A DNA stretch of 64,000 nt from Kribbella pratensis (GCF_004365355.1 NZ_SODP01000005.1:430358-494357); one strand, 5' to 3'; shown: positions 8,308-17,579, counted from the first letter of the stretch. Program-made: numbers and translations. The notes: generated by a model from the sequence alone, not told the origin.

Positions 8308-9929
8308 AGCCGCTCGACCCGCGGTTGCTGCGGAGGGCCCGGGGCGCGCGGGTCTTCCTGGCGGCCTCGGTACTGATCGGTGTCGCGAGTGGCGTGCTGA
8401 TCGTCGTACAGGCTGTGCTGCTGGCGCACGGCATCACAGGCGTCGTACTGCGAGGCAGTGGGGTCTCCGGTGTTGCGCTGGGGTTGGCACTGGTTGTTGC
8501 GGGGCGGGCGTTGCTGGTGTGGGCCCAGGAGGTGGTCGCTCAGCGCGCTGCGGCAGCCGTGAAGTCGACGCTGCGACGGCAGGTGCTGGAGCACTCGCTG
8601 AAGCTCGGACCGGTGTGGCTGAGCGGGGAACGCAGCAGTGCGCTGACAACGCTGCTCACCAAGGGACTTGACGATCTGGACCCGTACTTCGCTCGGTACC
8701 TGCCGCAGCTCGTCCTTGCGTCGACGGTCCCGGCCGGCGTCATCGGCTGGATGGCGACGGGCGATCTGATCGCCGCCGGGACGGTGCTGGTCACGCTGCC
8801 GTTGATCCCGATCTTCATGGCGCTGATCGGCTGGGCGACCCAGGCACGTAGCCGTCGGCGTCAGCACGCGCTGGCGGTGCTGGCGCATCACTTCGCTGAT
8901 GTGGTTGGCGGACTGACCACGCTGAAGCTGTTCGGACGCGCGAAGGCGCAGGAGTCCGCCGTACGTCGGGTGACCGATCAGCACCGCGCCGCGTCGATGG
9001 GGAGCTTGCGGCTCGCGTTCCTGTCGTCGTTCGCGCTGGAGTTGCTGGCCAGCATCTCGGTGGCGTTGGTTGCCGTTGGCGTCGGGCTCCGACTGGTCGA
9101 CGGGAAACTGGGGCTGGAGACGGCGTTGATGGTGCTGATCCTGGCGCCGGAGGCGTACCTGCCGTTGCGGCAGGTCGGTCTGCAGTTCCACGCGAGTGCG
9201 GACGGTGTTGCGGCGAGCGAAGAGGTGTTCCGCGTGCTGGAGACGCCGCTGCCGATGCGGGGCGACCGGACCGATGTGCCTGACCTGCGGGTGAGTCCGC
9301 TGCAGCTGTACGACGTGACTGTGCGGTACACGGGGCGTGACGAGCCGGCGCTGGACGGGTTCGACCTGGAGTTGCGGCCGGGGGAGGTGGTGGCACTGAC
9401 TGGTCCCAGTGGCGCTGGGAAGTCCACCGCTCTGGCCGTGCTGCTCGGGTTTGTCGAGCCTGAGCGCGGTGTGGTCGTGGCAGGGGGCAGTGCGGCTGAC
9501 GAGTTCGATCCGATCGAGTGGCGACGCCAGTTCGCCTGGGTGCCTCAGCGTCCTGGGCTGCGCCTTGGCTCTATCGCCGACAACGTGCGACTCGGCCGCC
9601 CGACCGCATCCGACGACGAGGTCCGTCTTGCTCTCCTCACTGCAGGTGCTGGTGAGCTCGCGCTGGACAAGCCGGTCGGCGAGCAAGGCCAGCTCCTGTC
9701 CGGCGGCCAACAACGCCGAGTCGCTCTCGCCCGAGCCCTACTCACCAATGCCCCCGTACTTCTCCTGGACGAGCCCACGGCTGGTCTGGACCCGGACGCC
9801 GAAGCAGCCGTCATCAGCGGCCTTCGCGCCACGGGCCGCACTGTCCTGATGGTCGCCCACCGTCCCGCACTGATAGCAGCGGCCGACCGAACAGTCTCCG
9901 TGGGAGCCCGAGAGCTGGTGAACGCATGA
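8304..9929 (+). CDS. cydD: Thiol reductant ABC exporter subunit CydD
   Basis: CydD, 541 residues, is one half of the heterodimeric CydDC exporter of glutathione/cysteine-type thiols, needed for maturation of cytochrome bd. Six membrane helices occupy the first ~310 residues, followed by the ATPase domain with Walker A (GPSGAGKS), signature LLSGGQQRR and Walker B LLLDEPTAG. GTG 8304 was chosen because it overlaps the cydB stop and gives the family's normal length; a longer frame upstream is a shadow of cydB. It overlaps cydC by four bases (ATGA). Confidence 0.93.
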   Translation: MKPLDPRLLRRARGARVFLAASVLIGVASGVLIVVQAVLLAHGITGVVLRGSGVSGVALGLALVVAGRALLVWAQEVVAQRAAAAVKSTLRRQVLEHSLKLGPVWLSGERSSALTTLLTKGLDDLDPYFARYLPQLVLASTVPAGVIGWMATGDLIAAGTVLVTLPLIPIFMALIGWATQARSRRRQHALAVLAHHFADVVGGLTTLKLFGRAKAQESAVRRVTDQHRAASMGSLRLAFLSSFALELLASISVALVAVGVGLRLVDGKLGLETALMVLILAPEAYLPLRQVGLQFHASADGVAASEEVFRVLETPLPMRGDRTDVPDLRVSPLQLYDVTVRYTGRDEPALDGFDLELRPGEVVALTGPSGAGKSTALAVLLGFVEPERGVVVAGGSAADEFDPIEWRRQFAWVPQRPGLRLGSIADNVRLGRPTASDDEVRLALLTAGAGELALDKPVGEQGQLLSGGQQRRVALARALLTNAPVLLLDEPTAGLDPDAEAAVISGLRATGRTVLMVAHRPALIAAADRTVSVGARELVNA

Positions 9930-11539
9930 GCACATCGTGGCAGCTGGTGCGGCCGCAGGCGGGCGTGCGCTGGCGGCTGGCGCTCGCGCTGGTGCTGGGT
10001 GTTGCAGCCGCCGGCTCGGCGGTGGCTCTGCTGGCGACCGCCGCCTGGTTGATCACTGCTGCCTCTGCACAGCCCCCGGTGCTGTTGTTGCTGGTGCCGA
10101 TCGTGGCGGTGCGGGCTTTCGGTGTCGGCCGCGGTGTCTTCCGGTACGTCGAGCGCCTGGTCGGCCACGACGCGGCGTACCGGGTGCTGGGCGAGACGCG
10201 GGCTCGCATAACCGGTCGACTCGAGAAGATCGCACCGACATCCCAACGGAAGGGCGACCTGCTCGCGCGGCTCGTGCTGGACGTGGACGCAGTCCTCGAC
10301 CTCTGGCTGCGTGTGCTGCTGCCGGTCGCGGTAGCAGCCGTGACAGCCGCCGCGACCGTTGCTCTCCTCGCGCTGCTCCTCCCAGCGGCCGGTGCAGCGG
10401 TCGCGCTAGCAGTCTTGATCGCCTGCACCGTCGTACCGTGGCTGGCTGCCCGCACCTCCCAACAGGCCGAGCGCAACATCGCCGGCGCCCGCGGCGACGT
10501 AGCAGCCACCACCACCGAGACGCTGCTCACGGCGGCGGACGTGCTGGCCTATAACGCGGTCGACTCGGTCCTGGACGACTTCTCCCGCCACGACGCCCGC
10601 CTGGCCGCCGCCGAACGCCGCTCCGCCTGGAGCACCGGCCTCGGCAGCGCACTCCTCGTCCTCTGCATCGGCGGTGCCAGCATCGCCGCCCTCGTCCTCG
10701 GGAGTACGGCGAACATCACCGGCGCGGTGTTCGCGGTACTTGTCCTCACGCCACTCGCCCTGGCCGACGTACTCGGCGGCATCCCGGCCGCCGCTCAACT
10801 AGCCATCCGAGTTCGAGCAGCACTGGGCCGAGTCCAGGAACTCGTGGACACCCCGGACTCGGTGACCGAGCCGACCGAGCCGCTACCGCTCCCGGTCGGA
10901 CGCCACCTGCGGGTGAAGCTGCTCCGCGTCGGGTACGACGACACCGACGTACTGGACGGGCTCAGCCTGGACATGCCCGCCGGGAGCCGCGTGGTGGTCA
11001 CCGGGCCCAGCGGTTCGGGAAAGAGCACCCTGGCCGCAGTGCTGCTGCGGTTCCTCGAGCCGCGCGGGGGAGAGGTGCTGCTGGACGGTGTGGACCTCGC
11101 CAGGCTCGAAAGCGACCAGGTGCGGTCCGTCGTTGGCCTGCTGACCCAGGAGAGCCACGTCTTCGACACGAGCATCCGGGAGAACCTGCTGCTCGCAAGG
11201 CCCGGCGTGAGCGACCTGCAGCTGTGGAAGGCGCTCTACCGCGCACGGCTCGGGCTCTTCGTGGAGAAACTGCCGGACGGTCTCGACACGATGGTCGGCG
11301 AGCACGGTGCCCGGCTGTCCGGTGGTGAGCGTCAGCGGCTCGCGTTCGCCCGGCTCCTGCTCGCAGACCGCGACGTACTCGTCCTGGACGAGCCGACCGA
11401 GCACCTGGACGAGGAGACCGGCCGGGCGTTGCTCGCCGACCTGTTCGCGGCCGCCGGCGACCGGACCGTCGTACTGCTCACCCACCGGCCCGAGCTGGTG
11501 CCTCCTCACGTACCGCGACAGCTGGTTTGCCTGACGTGA
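9926..11539 (+). CDS. cydC: Thiol reductant ABC exporter subunit CydC
   Basis: CydC, 537 residues, is the second half of the CydDC exporter. Membrane helices run through the first ~300 residues, beginning RWRLALALVLGVAAAGSAVAL. The ATPase domain follows, with Walker A GPSGSGKST, signature RLSGGERQRL, Walker B VLVLDEPTEHLD and the switch histidine in LLTHRPEL. It is the last gene of cydABDC, ending 43 bases before ftsY; no clear terminator hairpin is visible there. Confidence 0.93.
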   Translation: MSTSWQLVRPQAGVRWRLALALVLGVAAAGSAVALLATAAWLITAASAQPPVLLLLVPIVAVRAFGVGRGVFRYVERLVGHDAAYRVLGETRARITGRLEKIAPTSQRKGDLLARLVLDVDAVLDLWLRVLLPVAVAAVTAAATVALLALLLPAAGAAVALAVLIACTVVPWLAARTSQQAERNIAGARGDVAATTTETLLTAADVLAYNAVDSVLDDFSRHDARLAAAERRSAWSTGLGSALLVLCIGGASIAALVLGSTANITGAVFAVLVLTPLALADVLGGIPAAAQLAIRVRAALGRVQELVDTPDSVTEPTEPLPLPVGRHLRVKLLRVGYDDTDVLDGLSLDMPAGSRVVVTGPSGSGKSTLAAVLLRFLEPRGGEVLLDGVDLARLESDQVRSVVGLLTQESHVFDTSIRENLLLARPGVSDLQLWKALYRARLGLFVEKLPDGLDTMVGEHGARLSGGERQRLAFARLLLADRDVLVLDEPTEHLDEETGRALLADLFAAAGDRTVVLLTHRPELVPPHVPRQLVCLT

Positions 11540-11582
11540 CAAATGCGTGCGGCGGGCCGGGTGTCTGTCAAGATGGGGAACC

Positions 11583-12788
11583 GTGTTGACCCCACTGCTT
11601 GTCTCGCTCCTGCTGCCACTCGTCACAGACCAGGCCCTGATCACGATCGTCGTCCTGATCGCGGTCGTCCTCGTCGTCGGCACGACCGGTCTGGTCGTCG
11701 CCCGGCGGCGCCGTTCCGAGCTGCCCGCGGCCACCAAGCCCGCCGTGGAGGCACCGGAGCCGAAGGTCGGTGAGGACGCCGAGGAACCTCGGGACACTCC
11801 GACCCGGACGCTGGAGGACGCCGATCTGCCGGAGACGGACTCCGCTCCGACGACGACGCTCGAGAAGCCGGAGTCCGCGCAGGGCCGACTGGTCCGGCTG
11901 CGTGCCCGTCTGGCGCGTTCGCAGGGCTCGCTCGGCAAGGGGCTGCTCGCGCTGCTGTCCCGCGACAAGCTCGACGAGGAGGCGTGGGAGGACATCGAGA
12001 CCACGCTGATCACTGCTGACGTCGGCGTCGCGCCGACGCAGGAGCTGGTCGAGAAGCTGCGCACCCGGATGCGCGTGGAGGGCGTCGGCGCCGCACAGGC
12101 CCGCGACATCCTCCGCGAGGAGCTGGTGGCCCTGGTCGACCCGTCGATGGACCGGTCGCTCAAGGCGAGCCGTAAGGACGGGCAGCCTGCCGTCATGCTG
12201 ATGGTCGGGGTGAACGGCACCGGCAAGACCACCACCGTCGGCCGCCTGGCCCGCGTGCTGATCGCCGAGGACAAGCATGTCGTTCTCGGTGCCGCCGACA
12301 CCTTCCGCGCGGCCGCCGCCGACCAGCTGCAGACCTGGGGTGAGCGGGTCGGCGCCCGCACCGTGCGCGGTCCGCAGGGCGGCGACCCGGCCAGCATCGC
12401 GTTCGACGCGGTCAAGGAGGGCATCGCGGAGGAGGCGGACGTCGTCCTGGTCGACACCGCCGGTCGCCTGCACACCAAGACCGGTCTGATGGACGAGCTC
12501 GGCAAGGTCAAGCGCGTCATCGAGAAGACGGCCGAGGTGGACGAAGTACTGCTGGTCATCGACGCCACCACCGGTCAGAACGGCCTCACCCAGGCTCGTG
12601 TGTTCGCAGAGGTCATCGACGTCACCGGGCTGGTCCTGACCAAGCTGGACGGTACGGCGAAGGGCGGCATCGTGATCGCGGTGCAGCGGGAGCTCGGCGT
12701 CCCGGTCAAGCTGGTCGGTCTCGGCGAGGGACCTGACGACCTGGCGCCGTTCGACGCCGAGCAGTTCGTCGACGCGCTGCTGGAATGA
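11583..12788 (+). CDS. ftsY: Signal recognition particle receptor FtsY
   Basis: FtsY, 401 residues, is the SRP receptor GTPase that docks ribosome-nascent chains carrying membrane proteins. It has an N-terminal membrane-anchoring helix (about residues 4-40), an acidic Pro/Glu-rich A region to residue 100, the four-helix N domain, and the G domain. P-loop GVNGTGKTTT (209-218), DTAGRLH and TKLDGTAKGG are all intact. GTG 11583 is the chosen start. An in-frame codon at 11547 would add 12 polar residues before the anchor helix. Its partner ffh lies at 27.4 kb. Confidence 0.95.
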   Translation: MLTPLLVSLLLPLVTDQALITIVVLIAVVLVVGTTGLVVARRRRSELPAATKPAVEAPEPKVGEDAEEPRDTPTRTLEDADLPETDSAPTTTLEKPESAQGRLVRLRARLARSQGSLGKGLLALLSRDKLDEEAWEDIETTLITADVGVAPTQELVEKLRTRMRVEGVGAAQARDILREELVALVDPSMDRSLKASRKDGQPAVMLMVGVNGTGKTTTVGRLARVLIAEDKHVVLGAADTFRAAAADQLQTWGERVGARTVRGPQGGDPASIAFDAVKEGIAEEADVVLVDTAGRLHTKTGLMDELGKVKRVIEKTAEVDEVLLVIDATTGQNGLTQARVFAEVIDVTGLVLTKLDGTAKGGIVIAVQRELGVPVKLVGLGEGPDDLAPFDAEQFVDALLE

Positions 12789-12870
12789 TGTTGAGCTGAT
12801 GTCGAGCTGATGTAGAGCCGCAGTGACCGGCTTCGTCTCCGGGTGAAGGCCCGAACGAGAAGGAGATGAC

Positions 12871-13278
12871 ATGACCAAGTTCATGCTGCTGATGAGCCAC
12901 GACGGCGGTAACACCGACATCCCGATGCTGGAGTGGGACGAGGCCGACCGGAACGCCCACATGAAGCACCTGGGTGACTCGATCGAGCGGCTGCGGCAGA
13001 GCGGCGAGCTGGTCGAGGTCAACGCGCTGACCTGGCCCAAGCACGCGAAGGTGGTGCGGGCGAACGGTGTGAGCGCGCCGGTGCTGACCGACGGCCCGTA
13101 CGCCGAGGCCAAGGAGGTCCTGGCCGGCTACACGATGGTCGACGTCGAGTCGGAGGAGCGGGCACTGGAGATCGCGGCCGAGCAGTCTGCCGCCCCCGGT
13201 CCAGGCGGCGTACCTCTGGAGCAGCCGATCGAGGTCCGCCGGGTGATGGACGGCGATGCCGATCTGCACGACTTCTGA
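12871..13278 (+). CDS. YCII-related/DGPF domain protein
   Basis: A 135-residue YCII/DGPF-domain protein: MTKFMLLMSHDGG at the N terminus and LTDGPYAEAKEVLAGYTMVDV, which contains the DGP(F/Y) signature. The gene has a strong ribosome-binding site (GAAGGAG). DGPF proteins are the regular genomic partners of ECF42-type sigma factors, and such a gene follows here, overlapping by 23 bases. The biochemical role of DGPF proteins is not established; a dehydratase-like or small-molecule-binding role is only suggested by the fold. Confidence 0.85.
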   Translation: MTKFMLLMSHDGGNTDIPMLEWDEADRNAHMKHLGDSIERLRQSGELVEVNALTWPKHAKVVRANGVSAPVLTDGPYAEAKEVLAGYTMVDVESEERALEIAAEQSAAPGPGGVPLEQPIEVRRVMDGDADLHDF

Positions 13279-14467
13279 CCCTGGTCACGGCCTCGAGGAC
13301 CTGCTGCGTGAGCTCACACCGCAGGTCCTCGGAGCGGTCGTGCGCTGGTCCCGTGACTTCGCCGCGGCGGAGGACGCGGTCCAGGAGGCGCTGCTGGCCG
13401 CCGCGACGACCTGGCCGCGGGACGGCCGCCCGAACAACCCGAAGGCCTGGTTGATCCAGACAGCCTCACGGCGGCTGATCGACGAAGTACGGCAGGAGCA
13501 AGCGCGTCGCCGACGCGAGGAACGCGCCGCCCTGCGTGAGGTGCCGGGCGGGGAGACCGAGGAGCACGACGACACGCTCCGGCTGCTGTTCCTGTGCTGC
13601 CATCCCGCCCTCACCCCGGCCTCGGCGATCGCGCTGACCCTGCGGGCGGTCGGCGGGCTGACGACGGCCGAGATCGCGACGGCGTACTTGGTGCCTGAGG
13701 CAACGATGGCGCAGCGGATCAGCCGGGCGAAGCAGAAGTTGAAGGGCGCCAGCTTCGAACTGGACACGGACCCGGACCGGCTGCGCAACGTGCTGCACGT
13801 GCTCTACCTGATGTTCAACGAGGGCTACACGAGTACGAGCGGCCCGGAGTTGCACCGCAGCGACCTGTCGACCGAGGCGATCCGGCTGACGCGCGCCGTA
13901 CGCGCACAGCTCACCGATGACGGGCAGGTGGCCGGACTGCTCGCGCTGATGCTGCTGACCGACGCCCGCCGTGCAGCGCGGACCGGTCAGCGCGGAGAGC
14001 TCATCCCGCTGGCAGAGCAGGACCGATCGCTGTGGAACCACGCCCACATCACCGAAGGCGTGGCTCTAGCGGTCGAAGCGTTCAACACGCCGCCACTGGG
14101 CGAGTACCAGATCCAGGCCGCCATTGCAGCACTGCACGACGAGGTCGACCGCGCCGAGGACACCGACTGGCCGCAGATCCTGGCGCTGTACGGACTCCTG
14201 GAGGACCTGTCCGGCAATCCGATGGTGAAGCTCAACCGCGCGATCGCGGCCGCCATGGTGGACGGCCCCGACGCCGGTCTGAAACTCCTCGAACCACTCG
14301 ACGACGAGCTGGCCGGTCACTACCGCCTGGACGCCACCCGCGGACACCTCTACGAGATGCGCGGCGACCGCGCGGCCGCCGCCGACCACTTCCGTGCCGC
14401 GGCCCGCGGTACGACGAGCCTCCCCGAACGCGACTACCTGATGACGAAAGCCTCGTCGCTCGGCTAG
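13256..14467 (+). CDS. ECF42-type RNA polymerase sigma factor with C-terminal helical extension
   Basis: A 403-residue sigma factor. Residues 1-170 hold region 2 (AVVRWSRDFAAAEDAVQEALLAA) and region 4 (AIALTLRAVGGLTTAEIATAYLVPEATMAQRISRAK). The long C-terminal half (DUF6596 and TPR-like helices, including LYLMFNEGYTS and VDGPDAGLKLLEPLDDELAGHYRLDATRGHL) marks the ECF42 group. ECF42 sigmas have no anti-sigma factor and are thought to depend on this extension. The gene overlaps the DGPF gene by 23 bases, the standard pairing. ATG 13256 is the only good start near the overlap. Confidence 0.87.
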   Translation: MPICTTSDPGHGLEDLLRELTPQVLGAVVRWSRDFAAAEDAVQEALLAAATTWPRDGRPNNPKAWLIQTASRRLIDEVRQEQARRRREERAALREVPGGETEEHDDTLRLLFLCCHPALTPASAIALTLRAVGGLTTAEIATAYLVPEATMAQRISRAKQKLKGASFELDTDPDRLRNVLHVLYLMFNEGYTSTSGPELHRSDLSTEAIRLTRAVRAQLTDDGQVAGLLALMLLTDARRAARTGQRGELIPLAEQDRSLWNHAHITEGVALAVEAFNTPPLGEYQIQAAIAALHDEVDRAEDTDWPQILALYGLLEDLSGNPMVKLNRAIAAAMVDGPDAGLKLLEPLDDELAGHYRLDATRGHLYEMRGDRAAAADHFRAAARGTTSLPERDYLMTKASSLG

Positions 14468-14493
14468 GGCGTGGCTCCTGCCCCCACGCCTAG
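14464..14493. terminator. Hairpin between convergent sigma and asparaginase genes
   Basis: GGCGTGG (14468-14474) pairs with CCACGCC (14484-14490), extended by CTA/TAG around a one-base bulge. It contains both stop codons and probably serves as a bidirectional terminator. There is no strong U-run, as is common in high-GC genomes. Confidence 0.55.
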
Positions 14494-15449
14494 GCGTACT
14501 GCGCGAACCCCGCGGCCAGGTCGTCATCTGTTGCCAAGAGCAACCGAAGCAGCACCCGTGCCTTGTACGGGTCGAGGAATCCGCCGTCGATCAGGCCGCG
14601 CTGCAACAGGTCGGTCTCCGAGCCGGGGGAGTGGTACGTGTTGCGGACCACCGAGCCGGCGCCGGTGCGCGAGGTCAGGACGACCGGTATCCGGGCCGCC
14701 AGGTCGCCGAGCACCGGGGCGAGTGCGGCCGGCACATGCCCCACGCCGTACCCGGCGACGACCAGGCCCTGGTGCGTGTCGGCCAGTCCCTGCAGCAGTA
14801 GGCCGTCGTCGTCCATGGTGACCGTGTAGAGCGCCACCTTCAGATTGTCGAGCTCGGCCGGCTCGGCGCTGCCCTGAACGCCGTCGAGCCGCAGCGGGCG
14901 GGTGAGGATGCCGACCCGGTCCTCGACGACATGGCCGATCGGCCCGGTGTTCGGCGACACGAAGGTCGCCGTACTCGTGCTGTGGGTCTTGCGCACCCAG
15001 CGCGCGGCGTGGATCTCGTCCTTGAAGACGACCAGTGCGCCGAGGTCGCGCGCCGCGGGGGAGCAGGCGACGCGCAGCGCGGCGAGGAGGTTGGCGGGAC
15101 CATCGGGACCGGCCAGTGTCGGGTTACGCATCGCACCGGTGAAGACGAGCGGTTGCGGGTGTGGCCAGACCAGATCCGCCAGAAACGCGCTCTCCTCGAG
15201 TGTGTCGGTGCCTTGCGTGACCACGGCGCCCGCGGCACCGGCGGCGACGGCCTTCGAGGCGGCGTCGACGACCTCGAGGATCTTGGCGGCGGTCAGGTTG
15301 GCGCTGGGGATCTTCTCGATGTCCTGGATCTCCACCGGATGGCCCAGCTCGGAGAGCCCGGGCATCGCTGCGGTGAGGTCGCCACCGGTCAGGCGCTGGT
15401 TGCCTGCCATCGAGATCGTTCCGCCCAACGTGAACAACGCGACGCTCAC
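14490..15449 (-). CDS. L-asparaginase
   Basis: A 319-residue asparaginase hydrolysing L-asparagine to aspartate and ammonia. The two catalytic threonine motifs are present: ALFTLGGTISM at the N terminus and VVTQGTDTLEESA near residue 100, and the C terminus has the typical TSRTGAGSVV stretch. There is no signal peptide, so it is probably cytoplasmic. It lies 27 bases downstream of the XRE-cupin regulator on the same strand, probably in one transcript, which suggests the regulator responds to an amino acid or nitrogen signal. Confidence 0.9.
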   Translation of the reverse strand: MSVALFTLGGTISMAGNQRLTGGDLTAAMPGLSELGHPVEIQDIEKIPSANLTAAKILEVVDAASKAVAAGAAGAVVTQGTDTLEESAFLADLVWPHPQPLVFTGAMRNPTLAGPDGPANLLAALRVACSPAARDLGALVVFKDEIHAARWVRKTHSTSTATFVSPNTGPIGHVVEDRVGILTRPLRLDGVQGSAEPAELDNLKVALYTVTMDDDGLLLQGLADTHQGLVVAGYGVGHVPAALAPVLGDLAARIPVVLTSRTGAGSVVRNTYHSPGSETDLLQRGLIDGGFLDPYKARVLLRLLLATDDDLAAGFAQYA

Positions 15450-15476
15450 TGCGTATCTCCTGTCAATTGGCCTGTG

Positions 15477-16052
15477 TCATGTGGTGCGCGCTCTGACGTG
15501 CATCCGCTCCCCTTGCGGGCCGTAAAGACATAGCACCTCGGTCGGTCCAGGGCCGGGATTGGCGAACCAGTGCGGCACCCGGCAGTCGAACTCGGCCACC
15601 TCGCCCTCCTTCAGGACGAAGTCCTGGTCGCCGAGCTTCAGCCGCACCCGCCCGGACAGCACGTACAGCCAGTCGTAGCCCTCGTGCGTCTTCTGCGCCA
15701 CGTCGTTGCCCGGATACCCCTCCGGCAGGATCTGCTTGAAGGCCTGCAGCCCACCCGGCCGCCGGCTCAACGGGATGTGCACCGTGCCGTGGCGCTTGAT
15801 CGGCTTCGCGTAGATCCGCGGGTCGCCCGTCGGCGGTGCGTCCACCAACTCGTCCAGCTGCACCTGGTGCGCGCGGGCGAGCGGTAGCAGCAGCTCCAGC
15901 GTCGGCCGGCGCTGACCGGACTCCAGCCGGGACAGTGTGCTGACCGAGATGCCGGTGACCTCGGACAGCTGGGCCAGCGTGGTCCCGCGCTCGATCCGCA
16001 ACGCCCGCAGTCGCGGTCCGACCGACTCGAGGACGTCCTCGTCGTTTGCCAT
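15477..16052 (-). CDS. XRE-family regulator with C-terminal cupin domain
   Basis: A 191-residue regulator with an N-terminal XRE helix-turn-helix (GPRLRALRIERGTTLAQLSE then TGISVSTLSRLESGQRRP, residues 11-50) and a C-terminal cupin (about 105-185: EGYDWLYVLSGRVRLKLGDQ, FDCRVPHWFANPGPGPTE) that probably binds a small ligand or metal. Proteins of this layout often control catabolic genes beside them, here asparaginase downstream and an FAD oxidoreductase divergently. The start at 16052 is the clear family start. Confidence 0.88.
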   Translation of the reverse strand: MANDEDVLESVGPRLRALRIERGTTLAQLSEVTGISVSTLSRLESGQRRPTLELLLPLARAHQVQLDELVDAPPTGDPRIYAKPIKRHGTVHIPLSRRPGGLQAFKQILPEGYPGNDVAQKTHEGYDWLYVLSGRVRLKLGDQDFVLKEGEVAEFDCRVPHWFANPGPGPTEVLCLYGPQGERMHVRARTT

Positions 16053-16059
16053 ACCGGCA

Positions 16060-16070
16060 ACAATACTTGT
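16060..16070. promoter_or_regulatory. Palindrome ACAA-TAC-TTGT in XRE/oxidoreductase intergenic region
   Basis: A short perfect inverted repeat eight bases before the regulator's start, followed by an A-rich stretch (CGAAAATGAAAAC) that is unusual in this GC-rich DNA. It may be the operator for the XRE-cupin protein and contain its -10 element (TATTGT on the minus strand). Motif reading only. Confidence 0.35.
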
Positions 16071-16127
16071 CGAAAATGAAAACCACGACGCATCCTCGGA
16101 TCACGTTCGAGACGAGGAGTGCGGGAC

Positions 16128-17087
16128 ATGACGAAGTACGACGTGATCGTGATCGGTGGCGGCGCCGCCGGCCTGAGTGGAGCGCTGGCCCTGGTCCGGT
16201 CCCGCCGCTCGGTGCTGGTGGTCGACGACGGTACGCCGCGTAATGCGCCCGCGGAGGGCGTGCACAACTTCCTGACCCGCGACGGCACGCCGCCGGGTGA
16301 GATCTACGCGCTCGGCCGCGAGGAGGTTCTCGGGTACGGCGGTGAGATCGCCGAAGGCACTGTGACGACCGCGAGGAAGGACGACGACGGTTTCACGGTC
16401 GAGCTGGCCGACGGTACGACGTACCGGAGCCGGCGACTGCTGGTGACCACCGGGCTGACCGACGTACTGCCGGACATACCTGGACTGGCCGAGCGGTGGG
16501 GGAAGGACGTGATCCACTGCCCGTACTGCCACGGCTGGGAGGTGCGGGACCAGGCGATCGGCGTACTGGCGACCAGTCCGATGGCGATGCACCAGGTGCA
16601 GCTGTTCCGTCAGCTGAGTGATGACGTGACGCTGTTCCTGCACACTGCGCCTGAGCCGACCGATGAGCAGTGGGAGGAGCTGGCTGCCCGCGGCATCTCC
16701 GTAGTACAAGGCAAGGTCGAGGAGCTCGAGGTGTCCGGCGACCAGATCACCGGAGTGCGGCTGGAGGGCGGCAAGGTCGTTCCTCGGCAGGCGCTGGCGA
16801 TCCAGACCACTGTGCGTGCCCGCGCGGGCTTCCTGGCCGATCTGGGGCTGGAGCCCATCCTGATCGAGAACAACGGGATAGAGATCGGTACGGCGATCCA
16901 GGTCGACGGCATGGGCGCGACAGAGGTCTCCGGCGTCTTCGCGGCCGGCAACGTCACCAATCCGATGGCACAGGTGATGCCGTCCGCGGCGGCCGGCCTG
17001 ATGGCGGGTGCCGGCATCAACTTCGACCTGATCACCGAGGAAACGGCCTGGGCGCGATCGGAAACTGGCTCTGGCCGCGTGGAGTAG
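16128..17087 (+). CDS. FAD-dependent NAD(P)H oxidoreductase, thioredoxin-reductase-like
   Basis: A 319-residue pyridine nucleotide-disulfide oxidoreductase of the thioredoxin-reductase type. It has an N-terminal FAD-binding GGGAAGLSGAL, a redox pair CPYC in HCPYCHGWEVRD, and the C-terminal FAD motif GVFAAGNVTNPM. The canonical TrxR motif is CATC, so this is likely one of the actinomycete paralogues whose partner is unknown rather than the housekeeping TrxB. ATG 16128 is preferred over GTG 16119 because GAGGAG at 16113-16118 spaces correctly. It is divergent from the XRE-cupin gene. Confidence 0.85.
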   Translation: MTKYDVIVIGGGAAGLSGALALVRSRRSVLVVDDGTPRNAPAEGVHNFLTRDGTPPGEIYALGREEVLGYGGEIAEGTVTTARKDDDGFTVELADGTTYRSRRLLVTTGLTDVLPDIPGLAERWGKDVIHCPYCHGWEVRDQAIGVLATSPMAMHQVQLFRQLSDDVTLFLHTAPEPTDEQWEELAARGISVVQGKVEELEVSGDQITGVRLEGGKVVPRQALAIQTTVRARAGFLADLGLEPILIENNGIEIGTAIQVDGMGATEVSGVFAAGNVTNPMAQVMPSAAAGLMAGAGINFDLITEETAWARSETGSGRVE

Positions 17088-17135
17088 TTGAGGAGTTGAA
17101 TAGGGGAGGGAGCGAGGGGTTGGGGCGGAGGCTAG

Positions 17136-17579
17136 GTGCGCGACACGGTCGACCCGGATTTCGCCTCGTTCGTGGATGCACGCCAGGGCAGATGGCTCCG
17201 TACGGCGTACCTGGTGTACGGCGACCTCGAACGAGCCGAGAAGACGCTCTTGCGCGCGTTCACGCAGCTGTCGATGCAGTGGACCCGGGTGGACGACCCC
17301 GACGCGTTCGTGCAGCGGCTGCTGTACCTGCCCGCGCTGAAGCCGTGGAACCGAACGCCGGCGTTCCCGGACGAGGACGACCAGGTGAAGGCTGCACTGG
17401 GCGATCTGACGCCTGCACAGCGCACTGTGTTCGTCCTGCTACACGTGGAGGAGCTCACCGAGTTCGAGGTGGGTGATCTGCTCGGGATGTCCCACACCGC
17501 CGTCCACGCGCATGGTCTGACCGCCTTCGGGCGGTTCCGGGCGGCGCTGGGCGCGGGGGACTGGCGCGATGCCCAATGA
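17136..17579 (+). CDS. Sigma-70-like (SigE family) protein, degenerate
   Basis: A 147-residue sigma-like protein starting at GTG. FASFVDARQGRWLRTAYLVYGD is like region 2 of the actinobacterial SigE-type ECF proteins, and LGDLTPAQRTVFVLLHVEELTEFEVGDLLGMSHTAV like region 4. The usual -10 binding stretch after region 2.2 is weakly conserved (LERAEKTLLRAFTQLSMQW) and there are few arginines in the recognition helix, so activity is uncertain. It overlaps the next gene by four bases (ATGA), as sigma/membrane-partner pairs do. Confidence 0.7.
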   Translation: MRDTVDPDFASFVDARQGRWLRTAYLVYGDLERAEKTLLRAFTQLSMQWTRVDDPDAFVQRLLYLPALKPWNRTPAFPDEDDQVKAALGDLTPAQRTVFVLLHVEELTEFEVGDLLGMSHTAVHAHGLTAFGRFRAALGAGDWRDAQ

